Origin: Porphyromonas sp.
Lineage (GTDB): Bacteria; Bacteroidota; Bacteroidia; Bacteroidales; Porphyromonadaceae
Length of the DNA: 64,000 nt
Direction of reading: 5' to 3'
NCBI GenBank assembly: GCA_029983505.1
Contig: JASBZK010000005.1
Coordinates: 1-64,000, forward strand
The position numbers and the translations under genes were made by a program. This document shows, in pieces, positions 25,358 to 33,930 of the stretch (its first letter is position 1; each line of letters opens with the position of its first letter). A model generated the notes under the pieces. It searched no databases. It worked only from the letters and a program-made list of their open reading frames with translations, and had not been told where the DNA came from.

Positions 25358-26707
25358 TCACTCGTCGGATCCGAAGCCGAAACGGATCACGGCATCCTCG
25401 TCGGTATCGATCTGAGGCTTGTGCGGGTCGGCGGTACGCGGCACGTCGGACAGGGTGGGAGGGGTGGAGGGCAGAACCTTTTCGGGGGCGGCGGCTTGGG
25501 CGGGCTTACGGTAGCGAGCCAGCTCTTCGTCGCTCCTGGTGAGGGTGGGGGTGTCGGCGATGTAGGCGATGAAGGAGTCGTCGTCGAGTTCGTCGGGGGT
25601 GAAGATCACAGACCGGTAGCTCGTGAAGTTCCGGCTCCCCGAAGTGGCGGCGGGGTACCAAGTCTCGATGATCAGTTTCTCCTGCTCCTGAGTGTAGGTG
25701 TCGAGGTGGAGGTCTTCTTTGTCAAAGCCGGAAGCGAGGATGGTAATGCCCAACTCGTCCTCCATATACTCTTCGTCGCGCTGAGAGTAGCCCCAGATGA
25801 AGTTGAATTCTTTCTTAATCCGGCTCGTTGCTCTCTCGAGGTCTTTGACGACTTCGGCCTTGGGCTCGGAGCCTTCCTTGTAGGTGATGAGGAAGAGGAC
25901 GCGGGTCGCTTTGTCGAAATTGGTGGTATTGACAAGGGGCGACTGCAGGGCGCGGTCGATGGCCACTTTGATGCCCTCTGCTTTGCTTGCGAAGCCTCGT
26001 GTGATGATGCTTACTCCGCCGTCCAAGAGTGTGGTGCGGACGTCGGCGAAGTCGACGTTGACGACCGCAGGGAGCGTAATCAGCTCCGAGATGGAGCGGG
26101 CGCTCGTGGTCAGGGTCTCGTCGGCGCGTTTGAAGGCCTCGGAGATGGTGAGATCCGGGTAGACTTTGTAGAGGAGTTCGTTTTGGACGACGAGGATGGC
26201 ATCGACGTTCTTTTGGAGCTCTTCCACGCCGCGGATGGCTTGGAGGATCTTCTTTTTGCCCTCGAAGACGAAGGGGATCGTGACGATGCCTACGGTGAGG
26301 ATTCCTTTGTCCTTAGCTATGCGGGCGATGACGGGAGCTGCACCGGTCCCGGTGCCGCCGCCCATCCCCGCGGTGATGAAGACCATCCGGGTACCGTCGT
26401 TAAGTGCTTCTTCGATCTCGTCACGGCTCTCTTCGGCTGCTTTTTTGGCGAGCTCGGGGTTATTGCCGGCACCGAGTCCGCCTGTGGTGTGCTCTCCGAG
26501 GACGATGGTGTCGGGTATGGTGCTTTTGAGGAGGTGCTGACGGTCGGTGTTGCAGAGGAGGTAGGAGACGTTTTTGACGTTCTGCGAGTACATATAGTTC
26601 ACCGCGTTACCACCCCCGCCGCCCACGCCGATGACCTTGATGATGGTCGGATCCGCAGCGGTTTGGTTGTCTATCCTTAGGAGTTCGTCGCTATTTAGTA
26701 CGCTCAT
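25358..26707 (-). CDS. ftsZ: Cell division protein FtsZ
   Basis: A 449-residue tubulin-like GTPase forming the division ring. N-terminal GVGGGGGNAVNYM (about 27-39) and the tubulin signature GGGTGTG (117-123) are intact, with the T7-loop region further on. The C-terminal ~120 residues beyond the GTPase core form a longer Pro-rich tail than in E. coli, as is usual in Bacteroidetes, ending in DAVIRFGFGSDE. It starts 20 bp after ftsA. Confidence 0.97.
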   Translation of the reverse strand: MSVLNSDELLRIDNQTAADPTIIKVIGVGGGGGNAVNYMYSQNVKNVSYLLCNTDRQHLLKSTIPDTIVLGEHTTGGLGAGNNPELAKKAAEESRDEIEEALNDGTRMVFITAGMGGGTGTGAAPVIARIAKDKGILTVGIVTIPFVFEGKKKILQAIRGVEELQKNVDAILVVQNELLYKVYPDLTISEAFKRADETLTTSARSISELITLPAVVNVDFADVRTTLLDGGVSIITRGFASKAEGIKVAIDRALQSPLVNTTNFDKATRVLFLITYKEGSEPKAEVVKDLERATSRIKKEFNFIWGYSQRDEEYMEDELGITILASGFDKEDLHLDTYTQEQEKLIIETWYPAATSGSRNFTSYRSVIFTPDELDDDSFIAYIADTPTLTRSDEELARYRKPAQAAAPEKVLPSTPPTLSDVPRTADPHKPQIDTDEDAVIRFGFGSDE

Positions 26708-26727
26708 AGTGGATGCTCAGTAAAGTG

Positions 26728-28236
26728 TTAGTCGGCTTCGTCAACCTCGGAGGGGAGTATTTTTTCGAATAAGCCCATCACTTGGTTAAATAGCCCTTTT
26801 CGCTCTCCTTTCATTGCCTGTTTGCGCGCCCGATTATCTTTCTCGGCGCGGACGGCTCTTGATGCGGCGGAGCGGGCTTCTTCGTCTGTCTCTTCTTCCT
26901 CGATTTCGGTCTGACTTGTGATCTCGTCCCAATCTTCGTCCGAAAGGAGCCTGGGGCGCGACGATTCTCTGTCTTGGTCTTGTCCGTCTCCCGCGCCGGT
27001 TCCGGAGATGGTGTGTGCCGTCTCGATGTTCAGTGCCTTAGGCTGTATGGGCTCGGCTTGGTCCGGTTCTTCCTCTTCCTCTATGATCGCCGTACACTCT
27101 TGGGAGGCTACGGTACACATGCTGTAGATGACGTTCCACTCGGGGTTTGAGACAAAGTACCCGTTGTCGGGGTCTTTCTGAGAAGACGCCATCTCTACTT
27201 TCGCGTGGAGCGAGTCTGCCACCATGTGAGGCAGCTCTTTGAGCTTCGAGCCTCCGCCGGTGATGACGATGCCTCCGGGCAGGTTCGTGTGTCCGAGTAC
27301 GGAATTCACGTAGCTGAGGATGTTGTCGACGATTTCCTGGGCACGCGCTTCGACGTACTGGTTGACTTCAAAAAGGGGCAGCTCTTTGCTCGATCTCTCG
27401 TCTGCGGTCTGTACGACGACGGTTTCGCTCTGGGACTTGGACGCGTTGGCACTGCCTTTTTCCTTCTTGACGCGCTCAGCCTCGGAGGAAGAGATGTGCA
27501 GGGCGGTGAGGTCGTAGGTGATGTTGCGTGAGCCGAGCGGCAGGGTAAAGAGACCGATAAGGACGCCTCTATCGTAGACCGCCACGGAGGTGCAGCCGCT
27601 GCCGAAGTCTATGATGGCACAGCCGAGTCTTTTTTGTTCTTTGGTGAGAAACCTCTCGCCCAAGATGATGGGAGAGGGGAGGGTGCCTGCCACTTCCGTT
27701 TCGAGTTTGTCTTCGAGGACGGTGTAGATCCCTTCGCGGAGGGATCTGCGGGCGAGTATCATCTGGCTCTTGACCTTGAGGGTGCGGGCTTTTACGCCGA
27801 CTGGATTGTCGGTGAAGACGTTATTGGCGTAGTAGACCTGGTCGATCTCACCGAGAGACACGTATCGGTCGTCGGTGTAGGTATTGAGTCGGGCGACGAG
27901 TGCGTCAATGTCCTCGTGCGTAAGCTCGTGCTCTTCGGCGTAAGTCTCTTCCAGCTCGTGTTCGCGGCTGTGGAGGCTCTGACCGCCTATGTTGGTGTAG
28001 ACTTTGATGATGGAGCGGTCGACCTGTCTCTCGAGGAGGTCTAAGAGATTATAGAGTTTTTTCGCGGTCTCTTCGAGGTTGTAGACTACGCCGCGCACGA
28101 TGCAGCCGTCGCTCTTGACCTCTTCGCGCGCCACTATCTTAAAAGAACCGTCTGCCTTTTTATCGGCGACGGCACCTTTGATCTTCTCTGTCCCGAAGTC
28201 GATGACCGCGACAGAATATGTTCCTGCTTCCTCCAT
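26728..28236 (-). CDS. ftsA: Cell division protein FtsA
   Basis: A 502-residue actin-like protein that tethers FtsZ to the membrane. Visible are the phosphate-1 loop VIDFGTEKIKG (about 11-20), the phosphate-2 region CAIIDFGSGCTSVAVY and the adenosine motif GGIVITGGGSKLKEL. The C-terminal ~110 residues are acidic then basic (many Glu, then Arg/Lys), ending in a predicted amphipathic membrane-targeting segment (GLFNQVMGLFEKIL). No ftsQ or murC lies upstream: a repeat-filled gap of 387 bp separates it from an unrelated operon. Confidence 0.95.
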   Translation of the reverse strand: MEEAGTYSVAVIDFGTEKIKGAVADKKADGSFKIVAREEVKSDGCIVRGVVYNLEETAKKLYNLLDLLERQVDRSIIKVYTNIGGQSLHSREHELEETYAEEHELTHEDIDALVARLNTYTDDRYVSLGEIDQVYYANNVFTDNPVGVKARTLKVKSQMILARRSLREGIYTVLEDKLETEVAGTLPSPIILGERFLTKEQKRLGCAIIDFGSGCTSVAVYDRGVLIGLFTLPLGSRNITYDLTALHISSSEAERVKKEKGSANASKSQSETVVVQTADERSSKELPLFEVNQYVEARAQEIVDNILSYVNSVLGHTNLPGGIVITGGGSKLKELPHMVADSLHAKVEMASSQKDPDNGYFVSNPEWNVIYSMCTVASQECTAIIEEEEEPDQAEPIQPKALNIETAHTISGTGAGDGQDQDRESSRPRLLSDEDWDEITSQTEIEEEETDEEARSAASRAVRAEKDNRARKQAMKGERKGLFNQVMGLFEKILPSEVDEAD

Positions 28237-28293
28237 TGCTTATTGATGTGTCTGTAAAAGCTTCGGTAGTACCGGGTAGTGATGTTATCCCTT

Positions 28294-28301
28294 CAAAGAT
28301 A
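28294..28301 (-). promoter_or_regulatory. -7 box of ftsA
   Basis: TATCTTTG on the minus strand, 58 bp upstream of the ftsA start. No good TTTG at the -33 distance. Confidence 0.5.
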
Positions 28302-28467
28302 CTAAAATGTTGGCAGAGTTTCCCTCCTAAAAAGTTAACGGATGCTCCTATTTCTCGGGGTACGGGGAGGGGAAAGCGAGACCACCGTGCAAATCCCTTT
28401 CTTTCGGTGTTGTGGCGCTCGTAGTCGGCTCTCAATGGAAGTCCGCTTGCGATAAGCCGTTTATTTT

Positions 28468-28556
28468 TGACCCGTATCTCGTGCTTTCCTCGGTCTGTAG
28501 GTCGTGTCTTTGCCGGTCCGTGTCTCGAACTTTTCTCGGACTGTACCTCTTTCCGG
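28468..28556. repeat. Tandem 23-bp repeat array upstream of ftsA
   Basis: Four units start at 28468, 28491, 28514 and 28537, all 23 bp apart, with cores CCCGTATCTCG, CGGTCTGTAGG, CGGTCCGTGTCTCG and CGGACTGTACC. It fills the middle of the 387-bp gap between the small membrane protein gene and ftsA; the rest of the gap holds only the -7 box. Confidence 0.88.
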
Positions 28557-28623
28557 CGCATAATAGACCTCAATGCTTGCGGTTGGCGATGTCCACGGAA
28601 GTCGGAACCGGGAGCGGAGACGC

Positions 28624-28980
28624 TTAGAAATTGAGCCCGAAGTAGCTGAAAAACTTGATGCCGATATTGTCGTAGAGCCAGAAGAAAAAGACCAAGAGAA
28701 GCGCCAAGACGAGGAAGAGGATCCAGTTCTTTTGCTGCATAGAGCTGCGGAATTGTTCCCTATTCCCATACGAATTGATGCGGTCGGATTCCTTACGGAA
28801 AATACCTCTGAGACGCTCCTTCTGAACCTCTCCGTCTTCGTCGTCAAACTCCTCGGGGTAGTACTTGCGCCTCGCCCGGTCTATCTTCTTCTGCAGTTCC
28901 TCCTTCTTGGGGTCGTAGAAACGGGGCGTGTACCGAAATTTCTTCGGCTTCGGCGACTTGTAAAAGTTCATTATGCCCAT
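28624..28980 (-). CDS. Small membrane protein paired with the OstA-like gene
   Basis: A 118-residue protein of no family I can name. It is highly basic over residues 6-35 (KSPKPKKFRY, KKEELQKKIDRARRKYYPEE), then acidic, with a single C-terminal transmembrane helix (about 88-108, ILFLVLALLLVFFFWLY). It starts 4 bp after the OstA-like stop, so the two are coupled. The start at 28980 is preferred; the in-frame extension to 29130 overlaps the OstA-like gene. A role with LPS-transport proteins is only inferred from position. Confidence 0.8.
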   Translation of the reverse strand: MGIMNFYKSPKPKKFRYTPRFYDPKKEELQKKIDRARRKYYPEEFDDEDGEVQKERLRGIFRKESDRINSYGNREQFRSSMQQKNWILFLVLALLLVFFFWLYDNIGIKFFSYFGLNF

Positions 28981-28984
28981 AGTG

Positions 28985-30814
28985 TCAGTTCGATTTTGAG
29001 GATTCGGAGTTGGATGTTTGGGGGTTGGAAGCTTTGTCTGCTTCGGGGACTTCTTTCTTCTCTTCCGCTTCGGGAGGCGGGTCGGAGAAGAGTGAGCCGG
29101 AGGGCTTGGCTGCCTCTTGGAGCTCGGCACTCATACCCGATCCGGGTGTCGGTGTCTTGCGGAAAAGGTCGTTTTTGCTCTTCGGCCGTCCTTCGGGGAA
29201 CCACACGAAGCCGGGGTAGACGTACTTGTCGCTCGAGAGAAGCGGCACGGGCGTAATCTCTCCCGTGGTCTTGTCCTCCATCACGATGCGGCTTATTTCC
29301 TCGTCTTCGAACTGCATCAAGATGGCGCTGCTTTGGCTCCGAACCTGCTCCGTGGCGAGGCTGTCTTCGGCTTGGTTGTAGTAGACGACTTCGGCGTTAC
29401 CGGTGGTGCGGACGGAGTCGAGTGCCTGTCCCGAGAAGTACGCCGTCACTTCGCGTCCCCGGAGTTGGTTGAAGAGGTTCTCCTTCTTCTCGTGCAGCGG
29501 TCCTTCGCTGACGGCGGAAGAGAGGTAGGCGTTTTGGCGGATGAAAGCGTGGTCGAGAGCCGAGTCCTTCATAAAAAGGGTGACGGTATCGCCCGTGACT
29601 TGGGACGCTCCGCTCCAGATGAACGGTCGTCCCTTGAAGTTCAAAAGCGAGTCTTTCGTCAGATACTCCAAGCTGTCGGCCACAGCCTGGACGTTCGAGC
29701 GGTAGAGACGGGCATTGCCGCGTCCCTTGAAGAGGTGGTTCAGTGAGTCGGTTTTGAGCATCTCCATCTCTTCGGATGCCGCCCAAAGGGTGTCCTTGGA
29801 GGAGTACTCGACGAGGTATGCGCTGTCGCGGGCGATGCCGTGCTCCGTATCCTCGTGGTACTCGATATAATTGCCCCTTAGTTCGACCTTTTGGGCCGTG
29901 TCTCTGAGGATGACGTTGCCAAAAAGGAGTGCCAGAGAGTCCTTGCGGTTGTAGAAAAGGGAGTCGCCCGTCATCCACTGGGAGTTAGACGTAATCTCGG
30001 CACGGTCGAGGAGGTTGGCCACCTCGTGCTCCGTGTCGTAGGTGCCCCGTTTGGCGTGAATCACCCCGCTGTCGCTGACGATCTCCGTAGGACCCATAAT
30101 GGTGGCTATGTGGGTGTTGGTGTCGTAAAAGAGCGTGTCCGAGTAGAGGGTGAAGTTGTCGTTTTCGAGCACCACTTCGTCATTGAAAGTGGCGGTCCGG
30201 GTATTCGTGTCGTACTCCCCGTAGATGCTATTGAGGATGTTGAGGCTGTCGGTGATGGTGCCGTGGTCAAAGTAGTAGCCGACGCCCACGGATCGGTCGT
30301 AGTCGAGGGAGTCGGTATAGAGGGTGGTCTGCCCCTGCTCCATACGGACGAGATATCTCAGACGGGCAAGCATTAGGTTCCCGTCGTAATCGAGGTAATT
30401 GCAGTAGATGTGGAGCGAGTCACCTTGGTCGATGCGCACCTGCCCGTAGGCCTCAAAGCGGTTCTGTGCTTCATAGAGGAGCGCCGAGTCGCAGTACATA
30501 TAGGCATTTTTGTGCCGGAAAACAACGTTGCCTTTCAGAACCTGTGCGTCCGGATTCGCCACTTTGTCGTAGCTCCAGAGGTCGACGTGTTCGATGAAAA
30601 TCAGCTCCTTACCCGGCTCCGGCGCAGACGAAGAAGAGGGCGGAGGGGTTCCTTTCGTCCGGGTGGCGGGCGGTGCCAAGGTGTCGTTTGCGGAGCGTCC
30701 CGTGGTCAGGAAGTCGAGAGTGAGGGAGACGCTGCCGCCTGCTCTCGTGCCTATGAGGGCAAAGAGCATCAAAGAGACCAAGGCGGCTATGGGACTTATG
30801 GCGTGTTTGCGCAT
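28985..30814 (-). CDS. OstA/LptA-like protein
   Basis: A 609-residue protein with an N-terminal signal or membrane segment (about 8-27) and a long OstA-like beta-jellyroll region (about 75-500). Repeated phrases such as LKGNVVFRHKNAYMYCDSALLY, FNDEVVLENDNFTLYSDTLFYD and LFKGRGNARLYRS are typical of LptA/OstA repeats that bind lipopolysaccharide in the periplasm. It is much longer than E. coli LptA, as in other Bacteroidetes. A low-complexity Pro/Ser stretch follows the signal, and a Pro/Glu/Ser-rich tail ends the protein. A role in LPS transport is inferred from family. Confidence 0.85.
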   Translation of the reverse strand: MRKHAISPIAALVSLMLFALIGTRAGGSVSLTLDFLTTGRSANDTLAPPATRTKGTPPPSSSSAPEPGKELIFIEHVDLWSYDKVANPDAQVLKGNVVFRHKNAYMYCDSALLYEAQNRFEAYGQVRIDQGDSLHIYCNYLDYDGNLMLARLRYLVRMEQGQTTLYTDSLDYDRSVGVGYYFDHGTITDSLNILNSIYGEYDTNTRTATFNDEVVLENDNFTLYSDTLFYDTNTHIATIMGPTEIVSDSGVIHAKRGTYDTEHEVANLLDRAEITSNSQWMTGDSLFYNRKDSLALLFGNVILRDTAQKVELRGNYIEYHEDTEHGIARDSAYLVEYSSKDTLWAASEEMEMLKTDSLNHLFKGRGNARLYRSNVQAVADSLEYLTKDSLLNFKGRPFIWSGASQVTGDTVTLFMKDSALDHAFIRQNAYLSSAVSEGPLHEKKENLFNQLRGREVTAYFSGQALDSVRTTGNAEVVYYNQAEDSLATEQVRSQSSAILMQFEDEEISRIVMEDKTTGEITPVPLLSSDKYVYPGFVWFPEGRPKSKNDLFRKTPTPGSGMSAELQEAAKPSGSLFSDPPPEAEEKKEVPEADKASNPQTSNSESSKSN

Positions 30815-30917
30815 TCAGTTTTGAGGGAGAGGAGTTCGGAGTGGGGAGACAAGGGAGGTAGGGGCTTGTAGCCTCTCTGGGCACAAGTGCAGTGCCGTTT
30901 GCCTCTCTGTCTACGCG

Positions 30918-30925
30918 CAAATATA
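30918..30925 (-). promoter_or_regulatory. -7 box of the OstA-like operon
   Basis: TATATTTG on the minus strand, about 104 bp upstream of the start; no TTTG at the -33 distance. Confidence 0.5.
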
Positions 30926-31002
30926 CCAATAGTTCGGGGAGAGGTCGACGGACTGTCCGTCGCATCTCCGGTTACAGGTATTAGAAACGTTTATGGTGTA
31001 GT

Positions 31003-32196
31003 CTAACCGTTCGAGGCGGGTTTGGGCGTATAGAGAAACATTCGCAACCAGAGGAGTAGCCCGGTGTAGGCACCGAGTCCTATGTCGAAGAGGAGTACTT
31101 TTGAGATAGAAGGGGGACAGAGAAAGTCCATGGGAAGGATGCCGAAGACGACGAAGAGGAGAGCCGTGCAAAGATGGTCGAACCGGGTGCGTTCGCTCTT
31201 CGTGAAGTAGAAGAGGAGCCAGCCGAGCATACCGATGATGTAGGTGTTGGCCTCGGTGGCGTTGCCCCAGACGAGCATTCCCACCATCAGTGTGCCTAAT
31301 AGCCCGGCACGGAATTGGTAGTCGTTGCGGAGACGTCCCGAGAGGAGGAGAGCCCCGTCTTTGAGTACGGGAAAGAGGATGCCGCCAAGCAATATGGGGA
31401 TGGTGTAGGGTAGAAAGCCGTGGAAGCCGAGACGGTAGAGGTGTGAGGTGATGCCGTGGTACCTTGAGGGCTCTTTGCCGTCCAACCATCTGACCCAGTC
31501 CAAGGTGAAGTCGGTCAATCCTTCGAGTCCGGTGAAAAGAGCCGGTAGGAGCAGTCCCGCCAAAACCATAACAATGCCGGCGAAGATTCTCCACGGCTTT
31601 TTCCAAAAGTCGGGGTAGAAAAGGAAGAGCAAGGCGACCATCCCCGGGTAGACTTTCGTCAGACCACCGACCACGACGATCAGCATCGCCCAGATATACC
31701 GTTTCTCCTCTAAGAGTAGCAGTATAAGTAAGCAGAAGGCCGCATTGAGAGGGTTGTATTGCATCGCCTGCAGCGAGCTGATGAGGACGACGATGGTGTA
31801 GAAGAAGACAAAGGCAAACCTCTTGTCTCCCCCTTCCGGGGAGGGATGTCGGAATACTTTTGTCCTCGCCATCGCATAAAAGAGTACGCAGAAACTCAAG
31901 AGTGTCCAGATTATCGCTCCGAGCCAAACGGGCAGGATGGCAAAGGGGAGAAAGAGGAGACTGAAGAGTGGCGGATACTGATATCGATCCAATTCTCGCC
32001 CACTCTCCGAGATATGGTTCCAGGAGATGTAGGGGTTCTGACCGCTCCAAGAGTCCAAGACCCCGTAGCGGAATATCTCGAAATTGAATGTTCGCCGTGA
32101 GATGATGACTGCAGAGACAAAGATTAGTGTCGCAATGAATCCGACCCAAAAGAGTGTCTTAGGACGGGCAAGCGAGGCAAGAATGCGTTGGCGCAT
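31003..32196 (-). CDS. GT87/DUF2029-type membrane glycosyltransferase
   Basis: A 397-residue polytopic membrane protein with about ten hydrophobic helices. The first loop carries GQNPYISWN and RYQYPPLFSLLFLPF, the pattern seen in DUF2029/GT87 polyprenyl-phosphate-mannose-type transferases of the GT-C fold. It probably transfers a sugar from a lipid carrier outside the inner membrane; the acceptor is unknown. The start at 32196 (MRQRILASLARPK) was chosen over an in-frame ATG at 32283. It is a single gene. Confidence 0.82.
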   Translation of the reverse strand: MRQRILASLARPKTLFWVGFIATLIFVSAVIISRRTFNFEIFRYGVLDSWSGQNPYISWNHISESGRELDRYQYPPLFSLLFLPFAILPVWLGAIIWTLLSFCVLFYAMARTKVFRHPSPEGGDKRFAFVFFYTIVVLISSLQAMQYNPLNAAFCLLILLLLEEKRYIWAMLIVVVGGLTKVYPGMVALLFLFYPDFWKKPWRIFAGIVMVLAGLLLPALFTGLEGLTDFTLDWVRWLDGKEPSRYHGITSHLYRLGFHGFLPYTIPILLGGILFPVLKDGALLLSGRLRNDYQFRAGLLGTLMVGMLVWGNATEANTYIIGMLGWLLFYFTKSERTRFDHLCTALLFVVFGILPMDFLCPPSISKVLLFDIGLGAYTGLLLWLRMFLYTPKPASNG

Positions 32197-32314
32197 AAGA
32201 GCTTGGAGTGTTAGTAATTCGGAGATCAGGTGAGGTCGGTACGGGAAATAGGCGCGTAGCGACGACCGGAGATTCAGACACACGCAAACCGTAAGAGGTG
32301 TCGTTTTTGTTCTG

Positions 32315-32322
32315 CAAACGTA
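32315..32322 (-). promoter_or_regulatory. -7 box of the GT87-type gene
   Basis: TACGTTTG on the minus strand, about 119 bp before the start. The -33 box is not clear. Confidence 0.4.
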
Positions 32323-32406
32323 GCATTAATTTTGGATATTCAGTGGGGAATGAGATGTACACTGCTAACACCTCTCTCTGCTAACTACTAACTGCTGACT
32401 AAATTT

Positions 32407-32487
32407 GGTACAGACCGGGACAAAATTTTTGCCCCGTATCTCGAGGTGGCGAGGTACGGGGCAAAAAGATATTTTAGGTACGTGCAA
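32407..32487. repeat. 23-bp-period array with long hairpin
   Basis: Cores GGTACAGACC (32407), GCCCCGTATC (32431), AGGTACGGGGC (32452) and AGGTACGTGCAAAAA (32476). The middle two form an 18-bp stem, TTTTTGCCCCGTATCTCG (32426-32443) with 32450-32467. Compared with the hairpin at 17095, the stem bases differ on both sides in a compensating way. It lies just past the SurA-like stop. Confidence 0.85.
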
Positions 32488-32492
32488 AAAAA

Positions 32493-33911
32493 TCACTTGC
32501 GTTCTACCCAGCCGGGGTAGCGGAACGCGCAGTCGCGATACCCGGGGCTGATGTTGACGAATGTGGTCTTTTGCTTCTCTTTGATCCACTCCTCGATCAT
32601 ATCGCCCCGTTTCTTATTTTCCACAAGTCCTTTGATCACTTGGTAGTCTTCGATGACGTTGGCGCGGTGACCGGGATGGCGGGCTTGGAGACGGGCGATG
32701 GCGACGACTTGGTTGTTGTTTTTGTCGTACATCCGGAAAGGCTTCGTCATCGCACCCACTTCGAGACCGGAGACCATGGCGGAGACTTCCTGCGGGAGGT
32801 CGGAGAGCTCGAAGCGTGCGGTCCCGTAGTTTTGGGACTGCTGGTTGCCGTTCACCATCTGACCGTTGGAGAGGCGGGTGTCTTCGTCGAAGGAGTAGTA
32901 CATCGCTGCCTCTCCAAAGGTGAGGCTGTCCTTGGTGATCACACGGGCGATGGAGTCCAAGCGCGCAGTGGCTTTGTCGATTTCGGAGGTCTCGATCTCG
33001 GGACGGAGCATGATGTGGCGGACATTGATGAGGTCGCCTCTCTTAGCGATGAGCTGGATGATGTGGTAGCCCTTCTTGGTCTGGACGATGCGCGATACCT
33101 TCGAAGGGTCGCGTAGGGAAAAAGCGACGTTCGCGAACTCGGGCTCGAGCTCGGCGCGACCGAGGAATCCCAGCTCACCGCCCTTGACCGCCGTCTCGTT
33201 ATCTTGGGAGTAAAGGCGCGCGAGGGTGGCAAAGTCGTACTGACCGCTATTGATCTGCTTGGTGAAGTCGATGAGGCGTGCCTTTACTTTGTCTATCTCC
33301 GAGACGGAGACTTTGGGCTTCACGGTGATGAGCTGCACTTCTACGGTTTCGGGCATAAAAGGCAGGGAGTCTTTATTGACTTCGTCGTAGAAACGGGTCA
33401 CTTCGCTCGGGGCGACATTCACTTCCCCGACGAGCTTCTGCTGCATCTGCATCACCGTAATCTCTTCGGCTACGATCTTGCGGCGCTCTTCCCTGATTTT
33501 GGCGTAGGGCTGACCGAGGTATTCCTCCACTTTTTCACGACCTCCGAGCTCGTTGGTGACCTGCTGAAGCCAGCGGTTGACTTCCTGGCTGATGAGGCGC
33601 TCCTCCGGAACTACGGAGTCGATGGCAGCCTGATTGAGGAAGAGCTTCTGCACCGCCATCTGCTCGGGGATCATACAGCGTGCGTCGCCTTGGAACTTCT
33701 GTCCCATACTCTCGTAGTACAGCCTCTGGCGCTCGATGTCGGAGCGGAGGATGGGTTCGTCGCCTACGATCCAAGCCACTTCGTCGATGACGTTGGCCTT
33801 GCTTACGGGTTTGGAGGGAATGGGAGCAGTCTCTTTCTTTTGGGCAAAAGCGCCGGTGCTGCCGAGGAGTAAAAGGAGCAGCGCAGCGGCTGAGCATATC
33901 GTTTTTTTCAT
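32493..33911 (-). CDS. SurA-like periplasmic peptidyl-prolyl isomerase
   Basis: A 472-residue protein with a signal peptide (about 1-23), a SurA_N chaperone region (about 35-190) and two parvulin domains (about 195-300, with GGELGFLGRAELEPEF and KKGYHIIQL; and about 305-415, more diverged). This is the SurA arrangement; SurA escorts beta-barrel proteins to the outer membrane. The start at 33911 gives the signal peptide; the much longer in-frame extension is antisense-type sequence inside glnS. It lies 19 bp after glnS. Confidence 0.9.
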   Translation of the reverse strand: MKKTICSAAALLLLLLGSTGAFAQKKETAPIPSKPVSKANVIDEVAWIVGDEPILRSDIERQRLYYESMGQKFQGDARCMIPEQMAVQKLFLNQAAIDSVVPEERLISQEVNRWLQQVTNELGGREKVEEYLGQPYAKIREERRKIVAEEITVMQMQQKLVGEVNVAPSEVTRFYDEVNKDSLPFMPETVEVQLITVKPKVSVSEIDKVKARLIDFTKQINSGQYDFATLARLYSQDNETAVKGGELGFLGRAELEPEFANVAFSLRDPSKVSRIVQTKKGYHIIQLIAKRGDLINVRHIMLRPEIETSEIDKATARLDSIARVITKDSLTFGEAAMYYSFDEDTRLSNGQMVNGNQQSQNYGTARFELSDLPQEVSAMVSGLEVGAMTKPFRMYDKNNNQVVAIARLQARHPGHRANVIEDYQVIKGLVENKKRGDMIEEWIKEKQKTTFVNISPGYRDCAFRYPGWVERK

Positions 33912-33930
33912 ATCTTCCGGGGGTAAAGGG

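Noticed and set aside
30911-32149. A 412-codon open frame on the minus strand overlapping the GT87-type gene
   Set aside because: Same strand but another frame; Arg/Pro/His-rich sequence without motifs, whereas the chosen frame has clear membrane helices.
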